Shown here one piece after another: positions 22,477-35,102 of a stretch of DNA of 64,000 bases. Under the pieces are notes generated by a model, which worked only from the letters and a program-made list of their open reading frames with translations, was not told where the DNA came from and ran no database searches. The position numbers and the translations under genes were made by a program. The DNA comes from Melastoma dodecandrum (taxonomy: Eukaryota; Streptophyta; Magnoliopsida; Myrtales; Melastomataceae). Positions within the stretch are counted from its first letter, which is position 1. Every line of letters begins with the position of its first letter. The stretch spans positions 1 to 64,000 of the forward strand of contig JARUPY010000566.1 of the NCBI GenBank assembly GCA_029817715.1. Reading direction: 5' to 3'.

Positions 22477-25400
22477 TTAGGCGGCTATGTTGACGGCCCC
22501 TGTTGTGGAGCTACTGTCATCCTGGCGTTTCCTCTTGATTGTGGTATTGTCTTTCACCCTTTGATATATAACCTTTCGAATGTCATTTCCAGACCACTTT
22601 ATCAGGGATATCACCAGCTTTAGCCTATCTGTAACACCTACATTCTAAGGTGTGACAACGCAATGAAGTTAGTTATGCAAGCATATTTGGGTAACAATAG
22701 GTATAGATGGCGTTACCATACCACAGTCTCAGCTCCTTTCGGTGGTTCGGGCAATGACATGAATTTCATGACATATAATCCACAATCATTACTGAAAACA
22801 TCAGAACATACGAACGTATATGTAAGTATGTATAACTACTGATTTCAGAAGTGTTATGACAGACTCTACTTACGGGTGACCGGCCGCCATTTGGTCAGGC
22901 ACATTTGTTTGGATAAATTATAGGCCAGGAGCAGATGTCCGGGATTTGAAAACCTTTCATCTTGGATTTCACCTGATTTTCTTGCATGATGACAGATAGA
23001 AGTTTAATAACACGGCGATGTTGGTCTGCTCTCCCATGTAGGTTGCTAAGCTTGTTGTTAATTGTGTCCAATATGAACACTTCGGATGACCTGAATGAGA
23101 GAACTTGTAATGTCCAGTGTGTTTCGGATATGCAAACCGGAATATATATCTGCAAACATCATAACAAGTTATATGGCAGACAGAATTACAACTCTAATGT
23201 ATAATTACAAACAACATTTAGTAATATTCAGTACAAAGATCTTTGATGGAATGATTACCCATTCAACTTCATTATTCCTCCCGATGTGTGCCCTATAATG
23301 TGAATATAGGTTTGCCGCATCTGATTTTGAAATGTTGGGCATGTTGTAACCACTGTATTGGTTGGCTGCCAGATTCTATTGCAGAACAAATCATTGGATA
23401 GAAGATTCTTTAAAACAGTGCACTGGCAGATGTGCCTTAGGATAAGACAAACTAACCCCTAACCAACTCGTGAGATACCAATATTTCTTCTTTGCATGAT
23501 CCACATCTCCCTGGAGCATCATCGCATGGAAGTCGATGATCTGTGTCGGCAATTGCAACTTGTTATAACGTGAAATCCCGCAAAATATGTTCAGTGATGT
23601 ATAAGTAATTCTTACATTACTGTCTATCCAAGCATTTGGTTTGAGTGTCAGTATGGATGATCGATTGACATGGACAAAGTCTGTGGTACACAAAACACTC
23701 ACTGCATTCAAACAGGAAATAAAAGTTGGTAGCTTACAAAGAAAACTAAAATAATAATCTAATACATGAAGCCCAAAGTGAATGAAGCAAACCTATGATC
23801 CCTGCCCTCATTCCATGCATACTCTAAGATATTCCATTGAGCTTGCGTAAAAGTTTTCACCTCACTCACGGGCAAATCCGTTTGGAATGATCTTTTGAAT
23901 TGCCTAAAAAGGAAAAATTACAACAACATATCAAAGCTGCTGACTTCACGCTCTTACCCCGGTTACATGTTTCCATTCAGAGGTAATCCGTTGTTATAAC
24001 TCAGGTACTGCTGTGCCTTTGCGTTTCCTTGTTCGCGTCAGTGGTTTTTGGTGGCACGAATGGTGAGCTCTTGAAAGCTGAGGGCTTCCTCTCCGCCGTA
24101 ACGACGTGTAAGTCTTCTGTTGAAGACATTTGTGGTAGATGAACCACTTTCCTGTAACCAATGACCACATTAAAATAGGAGCTTAGACAGGTATCCCATA
24201 TTCTTGATCATAAATGATATCCAAATGTGACAACAGTACTTACCTTTACAACCACAACAGATTCTTCTCCTGCTATGTTACAAACTTCATCTTGAACCAA
24301 CACTGGCCCAGGCAGCGTATCTCGATCTCCAATCTCGTCGTTCACTTTGTCATCTTCACTTACTTCTCCTTCTCCTATCTTCTCTTTGCCTTTGGGTGCA
24401 GTGCCAAGATTTTCATTTGTCGATACATCTCCTATTTCTTCAGGTTTCATCTTTGGCCTAACGTAGCACTTCACCTCTTCCTCGGATTTTGTCATTTCAA
24501 AGTCAGATGTACACTCAGGAACGTTTAAATTACCCTTGCCCATCATTGCGCCCAACTTGTTCAGTGTCCGTGCGAGTCGTAACTCACGAACATCTGAGTA
24601 ATCGTCACTACCCTCCGGGAGTGGCTGTCCTACCTGAGAAGGTTGGAAGGGCACCAAGCTTCTTTCGGATACCATCGTCGATCCCACCTCACAGACCTGT
24701 ATAACCTCCCTCGGCTTCTCTAAACCCCGAGCAGTAGGTGGCGAGGCAGTCTCTTCGCCAGGTGATGGCTCATTTGATTGATCAACACCTATCTCCTCGA
24801 CATCACAATTCACTGGGATCATCTACATCATCACCTCCCCCTTCGCCATCTTCCACATTTTCACTGGATGCAGGACTCAGCCTCTTTTCAGGGTGGGGTT
24901 GACTCTTTGGAATATCAGAATCAGGTCTGATTCTTCGCAATTCGGTAAGAATCAGACCTAATCTCCGTAGTATGTCGATGTTACTACCTTGCAGGACTCT
25001 AACAGCGAATTCCAAACTCTGTTTACAGCAAAGGTCTATCTTACACCAATGTAAAAGGGAAAATCATTGACATTTAAATTGTACATTGCGATGACTTTCA
25101 ACTTACCTTCAACCGCCGCATTACAGCAATCATAGTCTCCGAGTCGTGGACCAAGTCGACTTCTTCATCTGCCACATTCGGCAATTCGTTCGCATCCTGT
25201 AAAGTGCATTAACATCAGTATACCACGGAACGAATACAACTATACAAAAACAATTCAGGTATTGTGCCTCGAAATGTAAAAATAATTAGACTAAGAACTT
25301 ACAATATATGTTGCTTCAACATTACAGCCTTTGAAAAACGCATTTCAGCCGATCGTCGTCCCAATCTTGACAAAGTGGCAATGACCTGTTCTTCTTTCCT

Positions 25401-26575
25401 AACATATCGGCAGCCTTGGACACTTTACTAGCATAGAATAACTGCATTATACACAACATGAACTCTTGCTGGTTAAAAGAACAACGAATGATGATGAGTT
25501 CATTAACATCAGTGGGCAAAAATATATTAACAAAGTCGTATCATACAAATGCTCACCACAAGTATCTGCACGCAACCCCCGATGTATCTTGCTTCATTCT
25601 GTTGATATGTCTTAACTTGGGCACACAAGTTATCAAGAACATGAGTTGCCCAATTAAATTTGCAGATTGCATTCACATCGCGGGTTGCAAGCAAGTACTC
25701 CTCGTGGATATCGAAGCTCGTTGTTGGGCACAAATAGCAACCTATGATGAAAATGACTACCTCTACTCTCCACAACTCGTCCGGAGCAGTTCTTGATAGC
25801 AGACTATTCTCAACAGATTTCAGAGAAATTTTACCTCGTCTTAGGTGTCCCTTTAGCTCTTCTCGTACGGTTTCCATGTGACCGCTAAATGGGACACCAA
25901 CCTTTGTAGATGGTATGCCAATTAGGTCATGTACATCAGTAGAAAGCAGGGGTTGTTTCACACCATCGATCACCATAACCCTCTTATGTGGATCGAACAG
26001 CTTCAAACACAACTTTACTGCGCTGTGATTCACCTGCCTACTTGCCAGACGAAGAAGACCATCAAAACCTAACTCTTTTAACGCTGACCTCCTCTCCTCA
26101 TCGAATGTGTCCAGGACCGACATTAACTTCTTTGGACTACATCGAGTATACAGGTAATCCTGTAATAGTACAACCACAGAATGCAGACTAACATCATTAC
26201 AATTAATGACAGGCAAAATCAAGAAAACAGGGATAGGGAACACTAACTTACCTGACCAACACGTTCTCTTCCAGCCTTTTTCTTTTTCGAACTCTCAGGA
26301 GTGTTTGCATTTCCAGCGGCCAATTCAGCATCTCCTTCAATCTCTGCCGTAACAGAACGGAAGCGGATTTCAATAGACCACAAATCAAGAAATCCTAACA
26401 TACCAACACCTTAACACAATGAAACCACAATCTTCAACCATTTACAGAAACTAAATTCCTAATAAGCAATCTCCAATCGCAAACGGAAAGAGACGGGTCG
26501 ACGGCGATGATTAGGGTTTCGGGATACACGTCAATACGGAGACGACAAACACAATGCGCTCTCACCTGACGCCAT
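22477..26575 (-). pseudogene. Ulp1-like (C48) cysteine protease gene carried by the MULE
   Basis: Ulp1 enzymes remove SUMO or related proteins. Exon 1 is only 10 nt (MAS..; 26566-26575). Exon 2 (26252-26343) reads EIEGDAELAAGN..KKKKAG. Exon 3 from 26159 carries the plant-mobile-element N-terminal domain (CSPKKLMSVLDTFDEERR, DVHDLIGIPS, EYLLATRDVNAICKFNW). An acidic disordered linker spans 24208-25015. The protease part starts DFVHVNRSSILTLKP..WID (about 23640), then IPVCISETHWTLQVL with the catalytic His, FILDTINNKL with the Asp, and NDCGLYVMKFM (about 22770) with the Cys. The His-Asp-Cys triad is therefore complete. Frame slips near 24815 and 22905 and stops between 23391 and 23150 make translation of this copy doubtful. 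Some breaks could be unrecognised introns. Confidence 0.78.
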
Positions 26576-26705
26576 CACTTCTGCCGGACAGCACGTAAAA
26601 TGTGTAATCGCGAAGGGTCCGGTGGGAACGGACGATCGGAGGGAGGACGATCGGAGGGAGGACGACGCAAAGGGGGCTGGAAGGACGACGCAAAGAGGGG
26701 CGGGG

Positions 26706-27946
26706 AGGAATGTGCTCGGAGGGGACGGTCGGAGGAAAACTTATCGGAGGGGACGCCGAGAGGATGCGGTCGGAGGGGACGGTCGGAGGGAAGGCACGCA
26801 CGGGGAGGCGACGGTTGCCAACGACGCCCGCCAACGCAAAACGTTTAGTACCTAGGTTAGTAAAACCTTTAGTAAAAACGAACGGGGGCATTTACGTAAT
26901 TTCACATCGGCCAAAGGTTACTAATTAGGTTCGGAGTTCACTGTTACGTTTAGTAAATTACTAAACTATTTAGTAACGCGTTACTAAACCTAGCGGACAT
27001 TTACTAACAATTTTACTAAATTTGAACAGTAATTTACTAAATCTTAACCAAATGTTAGTAAATGATTACTAAAACTTTCGCAGTTTTACGAATACAATTA
27101 CTAATTTTTTACTATACATAAACAGTGACTTTTTAGACAAATTGTTAGTAATCGGATACTAATGGGGTTAGTAAAATTCATTACAAATTTACTAACCCCG
27201 TTAGTATCGGATTACTAACGTTACTAACCCCGTTAGTACCGGATTACTAACGTTACTAACCCCGTTAGTATCCGATTACTAACGTTACTAACCCCGTTAG
27301 TATTTGATTACTAACAATTTTAGTAAAAACGTTAGTAATCCTTTATTTACTAACCCCGTTAGTATCGGATTACTAACGTTACTAACCCCGTTAGTATCGG
27401 ATTACTAACATTACTAACCCCGTTAGTACCGGATTACTAACGTTACTAACCCCGTTAGTATCCGATTACTAACGTTACTAACCAAATTTACTAACCCCGT
27501 TAGTATCCGATTACTAACGATACTAACCCCGTTAGTATCCGATTACTAACGTTACTAACCCCGTTAGTACCGGATTACGAACGTTACTAACCCCGTTAGT
27601 ATTCGATTACTAACGTTTTTACTAAAAAATCGGTCTTCATTCGTAAAATCGTTAGTAATCGGATACTAACGGGGTTAGTAACGTTCGTAATCCGGTACTA
27701 ACGGAGTTAGTAACGTTAGTAATCGGATACTAACGGGGTTAGTAAATTAGTAATTTACTAACCCCGTTAGTATCCGATTACTAACTATTTTACTAAAAAA
27801 ATGTCACTGTTTAGTAAAATTTACTAAAATTTTTAGTAAATTTTACTAACCGATTGATGAAATTTAGTAAACTACGTAACGTTACGTAGTTTACTAAATT
27901 TAGTAAACTACGTAACGTTACGTGCACGTAACGTTAGCCGCTTCCT
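26706..27946 (-). repeat. Right TIR of the MULE
   Basis: Inverted counterpart of 18040-19296, with the same alternating roughly 32-bp units and G-rich inner part. The tip ends GTAACGTTAGCCGC. Unit number and order differ slightly from the left TIR, which indicates turnover after insertion. Confidence 0.85.
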
Positions 27947-27955
27947 GCAGCAATC
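27947..27955 (+). repeat. 9-bp target-site duplication of the MULE (right)
   Basis: GCAGCAATC; partner of 18031-18039 with one mismatch. Confidence 0.65.
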
Positions 27956-28895
27956 TGGTAATTAAAAAGAGAGTGGTTTTGTTTTTGTTCGTCCTTTCGT
28001 TGCCTGAGTCGCCATCTTTGTGTCCGTGGTGGGAATTTGGTACTTGATGCTCCAATTAGAGGTAGCGCGGCCGGGAGTCTGCATCTGCATCGTCGCTGGT
28101 TACTGGCATCGATGAAGGAGAATTTCCTACACAATTCGAATTTGTTTACAGATTTCTTTGGTAGATGCACCAATTTTGATGAAACTGATTTGGAGTGTAG
28201 CTAATGAAGTGAGATGAGCGTAGTTTGAAGTGGAGCTAGAAATTCGTCAATTGTGATCTTACTTCCAAGTTTATTTCTTTAGTTTTCGAAATCTTCCTGT
28301 GTAAATTTTTTGTTTCTTTTCTTCTTTTAAGTTTTCAATTATATATAATCAAGCGAGCTGTCTTTTCGGATTCATATGGTTTAACGGCGTGTGATGTTGC
28401 CTTTTGCCATTGGATGAATTGATGCTATTTTCATCGTGTATTTTATTGCTTTTGGTTTGGACCATGGAAATAGGCATATGCGGTTAGAGGCGATCAAATC
28501 AATCTCTTTGCTCAATCTGTAATTATCAGATACAAAATACATCATCAATAAACCGTGCATGTGGAGAAATGGGATGATGATGTGCACAGTCCAACATCAC
28601 CGTTGGACTCTCTAGCATTTGATTTGCCATTGATTTTTAAAGCAGTTGATTCTTTTGTTCTTTTGCAGGTTGTTTTATTATGGTAGTTGTTTGGTACTTG
28701 TTTGGTCCAACAAGTGAAAAAAATGTTGGCAAAGGAAAAAATTAGTGCACTTCATCATAATTATAGTTCTTGTGAAAGGTTGTTAAAGTTGATAATGTCC
28801 TTTTCCTTCATAGATTTTCTTTCGGAATAGTATTTTCTCCATCTATCTTCTCTCACAGGGTATACTTTAAATTCGTGTCTGTGCATTTGTTTCAG
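27956..28895. other. Upstream of the DUF810 relic, nothing recognised
   Basis: A short GC-rich part (27990-28130) then AT-rich, intron-like sequence ending in a good acceptor (TTGTTTCAG, 28895). The N-terminal third to half expected for a DUF810 protein is not found here or on the other side of the MULE. Confidence 0.4.
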
Positions 28896-30076
28896 CTTGG
28901 GAAGACGCATGGAGTCCATAGTACTTCCTCTTGAACTATTGCAGCAATTTCAGCCATCTGATTTTCCCAGGATTCAAGATTATGATGCATGGCAAAGGAG
29001 ACATGCCAAGGTCCTGGAAGCTGGGTTGCTTCTGTATCCTCACTTGCCCCTAAATAAGACTGACAATGCCGCGCAGCATCTTCGACGGATAATACGCACA
29101 GCCCCTCGGAAATTGGGAGGAATAGTGACACATCCAATGCCCTCCGTAGTACTGTGATGTCTCTTGCTTGTAGATCCTTAAATGGCAGTACCTCAGAGAT
29201 GTGCTATTGGGCGGATGGTTTTCCTTTAAATATTCGACTTTATCAAGTGCTCTTAGAAGCATGTTTTGACATCAACGAGGAAACATCCATGGTTGAAGAC
29301 ATCGATGAGGTTCTTGATCAGATAAAGAAAACCTGGACTGTACTTGGAATGAATCAAGCACTACATATTCATTGTTTTGCATGGGTTTTGTCCCACCAAT
29401 ATGTTGCTACTGGGCAAGAAGAAAATGATTTGCTATATGCAGCTAGTAATTTGTTATCAGAAGTTGAAGAGGATTCGAGAACCACCAAGGATCAGGAATA
29501 CTTGAAATTCTCTATTTCAACATTGAAGTTGATTTTGGGTTGGACTGAGAAAAGTCTTCTTGCTTACCATGACACTTTTCACAGTGGAAATATTGATCTT
29601 ATGCAGAATTTAGTATCTATGAGTGTGTCGCCTGCCACGATATTGGCTGATCAAGTCTCTCATGAGCATGGGAGAAAGAAAGCAGAATCCAATGTTGCTC
29701 ATCAGACAGTGGAGACTTACATTAGAACATCATCACGTGCACTTTACTCTCAGGCAAGTGATGTTTAACAAAGGAAAAGTTTAACATTTATTTTTCCTGC
29801 ATCTCCATAAATGTTCGAAATTGGATGTTAAACACATAATCACTAAATATAGAACAGTTTGGGATGGCCCATCGGTGTTATAAGCTGAATCTTTTTGTTT
29901 GGTTCTATGTTAATTGTGCCTTTTAGTTCCAATTTTCTTTTCTTTTATATTCCTGCCTATTTTGTTCTCTTTCTTCAACCTATTGAATCTGTTGTTTTCA
30001 CTATTCTTTCTTTTTACACCCTTCATTCTTGAAAATGGAATGAGGATGTGTCTTCTTTTGTGGAACCATAGGATTT

Positions 30077-30081
30077 GAGGA
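30077..30081 (+). repeat. 5-bp target-site duplication (left) of the composite LTR element
   Basis: GAGGA, matched exactly by 35895-35899. Confidence 0.75.
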
Positions 30082-30206
30082 TGATGCGTGGGAAAAGTGT
30101 CCCACACCGGTTGTATGGGCGACCGGTGTGGGGTATATATGGGCCTTGGGCACTCCCCTCCTTTGAGTCGACTTTTGGGAAGGGTTCTCCCAAGTAACCC
30201 GTATCA
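30082..30206 (+). repeat. TRIM LTR copy 1 (125 bp)
   Basis: Starts TGATGCGTGGG and ends CCCGTATCA. It holds the perfect 11-bp inverted repeat CCCACACCGGT / ACCGGTGTGGG and a TATATATGG promoter-like word just after it. By eye it is identical to copy 2. Confidence 0.85.
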
Positions 30207-30319
30207 AGGGTATCAGAGCCCACCCACCCGCGCAGTGCAAGCGAGCGGCGCGGGCAAGCTACGCAGACTGAGCCTCTGGCTTGGCCCGCGTGGGCGCCGG
30301 GCTGCGGAGCGTGGTGGTA
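30207..30319 (+). repeat. TRIM internal region copy 1 (113 bp)
   Basis: Primer-binding site AGGGTATCAGAGCC at the start and purine-rich GCGGAGCGTGGTGGTA before the next LTR. GC-rich, no coding capacity. It differs from the second copy (35657-35769) at four positions. Confidence 0.85.
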
Positions 30320-30444
30320 TGATGCGTGGGAAAAGTGTCCCACACCGGTTGTATGGGCGACCGGTGTGGGGTATATATGGGCCTTGGGCACTCCCCTCCT
30401 TTGAGTCGACTTTTGGGAAGGGTTCTCCCAAGTAACCCGTATCA
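30320..30444 (+). repeat. TRIM LTR copy 2 (125 bp)
   Basis: Identical to copy 1 by eye. It is followed directly by the primer-binding site of the chromovirus internal region rather than by host DNA. Confidence 0.85.
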
Positions 30445-30493
30445 AGGGTATCAGAGCATACATTTTGCTATTTTGGTAAGCTGTGGGTTGAGG

Positions 30494-33400
30494 ATGGTGG
30501 AAACAAGGTTTGATGAATTGAGGAGGGAGCAGGAAACTACGGGAGAGTTGGTAGAGGGTTTGGTGGAGAAGGTTAGTGTGTTGACCTCGCAGATTCGTGA
30601 AGTACAACTACAGACCCGGAGTGTTCAAGTTCAGATTGATGAGAAATGGAGCTTAATTCTTCAAAAGTTATCAGCGCTAGAAGGGAGCAAGGAGGGAGAA
30701 TTGACTGTGATGCAGGGGGAAAAAAATGAAAATTTTAAGGCCATAACTGCTAGTGCCTTTACGATGCCGAAGGTTGATTTTCCGGAATTTGACGGGAGTG
30801 ATCTGGAAGACTGGCTTTATAAATGTCAAAGATTTTTTGAGTTAGAGCATGTGCCGGAAGATAAGAAGGTGAAACTTGCTTCTTTATACTTGTATGGTTC
30901 AGCGTTACAATGGCACTAATCATATGTTAAGAATAGGAGGAGGGATAAAGCTCTGGAATGGGAGGAGTATGCGTTGGCGCTGAATAGTAGATTCGGTAAA
31001 GAAATTTTCGAAGATCCTATGGGAAAAATGAAAAATCTCAAACAGGAAGGAGAGTTCTCGAATTTGTATGCGTACATGGAGGAGTTTGACATTTGTTTGA
31101 GGAGGGTTTTGGATAAAAATTGAACTACCAATGTCATTTCAGGTTAGTCTTTTTATCAATGGCTTGAAAGATGAGTTTAAGAGTACTCTGTGGCTTCTAA
31201 AACCTACTGACTTGCTGTCCGTGCAAGCAAATGTAAGGATATTGAGTAGTGATGTGCCTCCAGGTCGTGTGGGAGGAGGTAGTAAACCTTTGCGCGTGTG
31301 GAACAGACCCCTTGTTCCTATGGTGGAGCAGAGAGATTCTGGGATTTTGGGAACTGGAAACAAAGTCTGGCCTAAGGGTGGTAATACTCCACCTATGTTG
31401 GGAATAAATCGGAATGTGGGTGATAGAGGTGTTATTGCAAGTGCTGTGACTAATTCCCAAGGTATTGGTGGTGTTACAAACTTGGCAGGGCGGAGGCGAT
31501 TGAGCCAAGAAGAAGTGGAGGAAAGGACGTTGAAAGGCCTCTGTTTTGGGTGTAACGAGCCATTTGATAGAAATCATCGGTGCACAAAACGACAAGTATA
31601 TTCTTTGGTGGTGGAATCCATTGAGGAGGAGAAGGAAGTTGGTGAGGAAATTGAGGGGGAATTAGAAGGACGGAAGAATGATAGGGTGCAGATTACTTTG
31701 CATGCTTTGAAGGGCGAATTGCACAGTGAGGGAGTGCAAACCATGCAAGTGAGAGGAATGTATAAAAAGAGGAGTTTGAACATCCTTATTGATTCGGGTA
31801 GTACTCATAATTTTGTTGATGCAGGGTTGGTGAAAGGCATGAATCTAACGGCTGAAAATGTGACTCCAATCAGAGTGGTTGTGGCGGATGGGCGTAGTAT
31901 GATTTGTCGGAATGTGTTACGGCAGTTTCGGTGGGATATGCAGGGACATGTTTTTACTGCTGACTTTTATGTAATTCCGTTGGGGGGCTGTGAGATGATT
32001 CTGGGGGTCACTTGGTTGGCTTGGTTGGGGGACATAAATATGGAATTTTCATTCCTCCGGGATGAAGTTCTGGTGGGAAGGTGTGGAAGTTGTTTTGGAA
32101 GGGATGACTAAAACTGATTCCCAGGGCTTGCTGCATACAACGACAGTGAAGAAGATGCAGAAATGTTGCAGCAATCCTAGCTTGGTTGGTTGGTTGGCCA
32201 GTGTAGTGGGTTCAGAAGAATCTTTGTTGAATTGCCAACCTGCAGAAAGCACAGGGGGGTCACTTGTTCTAGAGAAGGTTTTGTCGGCCTATGATGATAT
32301 TTTTAGGGAACCTGATGGGTTACCTCCTTTTAGAGGGTATGACCATTCAATTGTATTAAAGGAGGTGTGCAAGGAATCAGTCTTCGACCCTATAAGCACT
32401 CCGCTGCTCAGAAGAATGAGATCGAAAAGATGGTGCAAGAGCTATTGAGTTCAGGCGTCATACAAGAAAGCAGGAGTTCTTTTTCATCTCCGATAGTAAT
32501 GGTTAAGAAGAAGGACGGATCGTGGCGGATGTGCGTGGATTACAGGGAGCTTAACAAGCAGACAATCAAAGACAAGTACCCCATTCCTGTTATAGAAGAG
32601 CTCTTAGATGAGTTATTTGGGGCTGTCACGTTTTCTAAGATTGATTTAAGGGCCGGATACCATCAAATAAGGATGAATCCGTTGGATGTACATAAAACAG
32701 CTTTTAGAACTCATGATGGGCATTATGAGTTCTTGGTTATGCCCTTTGGCTTGACTAATGCCCCTTCTACGTTTCAAAGCCTCATGAATTCTATCTTCCG
32801 ACCCTATTTGCGAAAGTTTATTCTGGTTTTTTTTGATGATATACTCGTCTACAGCAAGTCGGCTGCAGAGCACGTTGAGGATTTGCAGATTACATTGTCA
32901 GTGCTGAGGAGGTATGTTCTCTTTGCAAAGAAGTCCAAATGTGTGTTTGGGAGCTCTCGGGTTGAATATCTTGGGCATTTCATTGACAAGGATGGTGTTT
33001 CCACCGATCCTAGCAAAATTAACGCAGTGCGAGATTGGCCAATTCCCTCGACTTTGAAACAATTGCGTGGATTCCTTGGATTAAGTGGCTATTATAGGAG
33101 GTTTATTAAGGGGTACGGAGTGGTTTGTAAACCACTTACTGACTTGCTAAAGAAAGATGCGTTTTGTTGGACGGATGTGGCTTAGGTTGCTTTTGACAGA
33201 TTGAAGACCTTATTAACTACAGCCCCTATCCTTGCACTACCTGATTTTACTGATGTTTTTGTCATTGAAACTAATGCGTCTGACTTTGGTATTGGAGCTG
33301 TCCTCATGCAGAAGGATCACCCTATTGCTTTCATAAGCAAGCATTTAGCTCCTCGTCATTACAGCCTCTCGGTTTATGAAAAAGAATTGTATTCCCTGGT

Positions 33401-35102
33401 CCATGCGGTGGGTAAGTGGCTTCATTATTTGGTAGGCCGCCATTTTGTGGTGAGAACAGACCATAAAAGCCTCAAGTTTCTGCTTGAACAGCGTTTGCAT
33501 ATGGAAGGCCAATTTAGATGGTTGACTAAATTGATGGGATATGATTATGAGATTGTTTACAAAAAAGGAAAAGACAATCTGGCCGCTGATGCTTTGTCTC
33601 GGGTACAGGGTTCTGAAATATTTTCCATGTCTGTGCAATGTTATTCTCCTACATTGTTTGACGAAATTAAGGCTACTTGGTCTACCGATTCCAAGTTAGC
33701 TGCCTTGATTTCAGAATTGCAACATCAGCCTGGAATTCATAGTCGATTCCAATGGAAGCAAGGACTTTTGCAGAGGGGTTCCAAATTGGTGGTGAGGGCA
33801 GTCCCTGAAGTTAAGCAGAAAATTCTCTACATTTTTCACTGTGGACCTTCCGGTGAACATTCTGGGGTTTTGGCTACTTCTAAGAGGATTGGACAGCTGT
33901 TTTATTGGAAAGGTATGGATAGGGATGTTCGCAACTTCGTTCGGTCTTGCTCGGTTTGTTCAACCTGCAAATACGAGAACGTGGCTTCTCCTGGTTTACT
34001 GCATCCCTTACCTGTGCCAGCAGGACTTTGGCAGGATATATCTATGGATTTTATTGAGGGTTTGCCTAAGTTGCAAGGTAAAGCTGCTATTTTTGTTGTT
34101 GTGGACAGACTTAGCAAGTATGGCCACTTCTTCGCTTTGCCTCATCCCTATACGGCTAAGATGGTTGCTCAACTTTTCATGGATAATATTTTCAAGTTGC
34201 ACGGCTTACCACTTACCATAGTGAGTGATAGAGATAGCATCTTCTTGAGTCGTTTCTGGCAGGAGCTGTTCACTTTGCAAGGGGTGGAATTGCATTTATC
34301 AACTGCCTATCATCCGCAAACGGATGGGCAGACCGAGGTTGTCAACCGGTGTTTAGAAACGTATTTGCGTTGTATGGTTGGTGATTGTGCGGACGGTTGG
34401 GTTAAGTGGCTCCCTATGGCTGAGTGGTGGTATAATACATCTTACCATTCTTCCATTAAAATGTCTCCCTTTGAAGCATTATATGGATACCCGCCCCCGG
34501 TACATATTCCTTACATTAGTAATGATCATGTTGTGCCTACTGTTGATTGGACTTTGCGTGAACGAGAGGCGCAGCTTCAGCTCTTGAGATTTCATTTGGA
34601 TCGTCCTCGGCATAGGATGCAACAGCTTGCTAATCAGCGCCGAACTGAAAGAGAATTTCAAGTTGGGGATCTGGTTTTTGTGAAGCTACGGCCGTATAAG
34701 CAGCACAGTGTTGCTTTACGAAGCAATAATAAACTCTCTCCTCTGTTTTATGGTCCCTTCAAGGTGTTGGATAGGATTGGCAAGGTGGCTTATAAGTTGG
34801 ATTTACCGACGGATGCTTTGATCCATCCCACCTTTCATGTTTCTAAGTTGCGTCGCAGTGTTCCGGATGGTACTTTGGCTTCTGCCACATTGCCCTCTTA
34901 TTGTGCTTTGCAGGAAAAGGAGCCTCTGGCTATTTTGGCTAGGCGAATGGTTAAGCGTGGTAACCGTGCTGCAACCCAGGTCTTGGTGCAATGGAAGCAT
35001 GCTTTGCCAGAAGATGCTACTTGGGAGTTTCTCTATGACTTAGAAAGGAAATTTCCTTCTTGCACACTTGAGGACAAGTGTCTTTTAAGGGGGGAAACTT
35101 GA
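30494..35102 (+). pseudogene. Chromovirus (Ty3/Gypsy) gag-pol, inactivated
   Basis: The domain order is that of a plant chromovirus. Gag runs from 30494 (FTMPKVDFPEFDGSDLEDW), with zinc knuckle GLCFGCNEPFDRNHRC (about 31540). Protease LIDSGSTHNFVDAG lies near 31785. Reverse transcriptase carries [26 protein letters not shown] and FFDDILVYS at 32580-32860. RNase H follows, then integrase with its HHCC finger and the D-D-E residues (MDFIEGLP, VSDRDSIFLS, DGQTEVVNR; 33830-34350). A chromodomain-like VLVQWKHALPEDATWE (about 34980) is at the end. The stop codon TGA is the first three bases of the following LTR. Inactivating changes are TAA at 30917, slips near 31110, 32060 and 32365, and TAG at 33183. 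In RNase H the expected first Asp is Asn (ETNASDFG). Confidence 0.88.
35081..35099 (+). promoter_or_regulatory. Polypurine tract of the chromovirus
   Basis: TTTTAAGGGGGGAAACT sits immediately before the TGATGCGTGG start of the LTR, the usual place for plus-strand priming in LTR elements. Confidence 0.7.

Larger units (their letters stand above)
18040..27946. mobile_element. Mutator-like element (MULE) with transposase and Ulp1 protease genes, 9.9 kb
   Basis: Terminal inverted repeats of about 1.25 kb (18040-19296 and 26706-27946) enclose two convergent genes: a FAR1-type transposase (+) and a Ulp1-like cysteine protease (-). Both start codons lie about 100-130 bp inside the TIRs, so the TIRs probably act as promoters, as in maize MuDR, where two genes also converge. 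The ends align as GGGGCTAACGTTACG (left) and GCGGCTAACGTTACG (right, read inwards). Near-identical 9-bp direct repeats flank the element. MULEs carrying Ulp1-like genes are known in plants (Kaonashi in Arabidopsis, CUMULE in melon). Both genes here carry frame breaks, so this copy is probably not autonomous now. Confidence 0.85.

Noticed and set aside
26562..26891. Pro/Ser-rich open frame at the inner edge of the right TIR
   Set aside because: It arises from the repeated CCCTCCGACCG words of the TIR, and the left TIR has the same frames.
30088..30607. Long open frames on both strands over the TRIM array
   Set aside because: They repeat exactly with the TRIM LTR and internal copies and read through LTR sequence, so they are by-products of the repeat.
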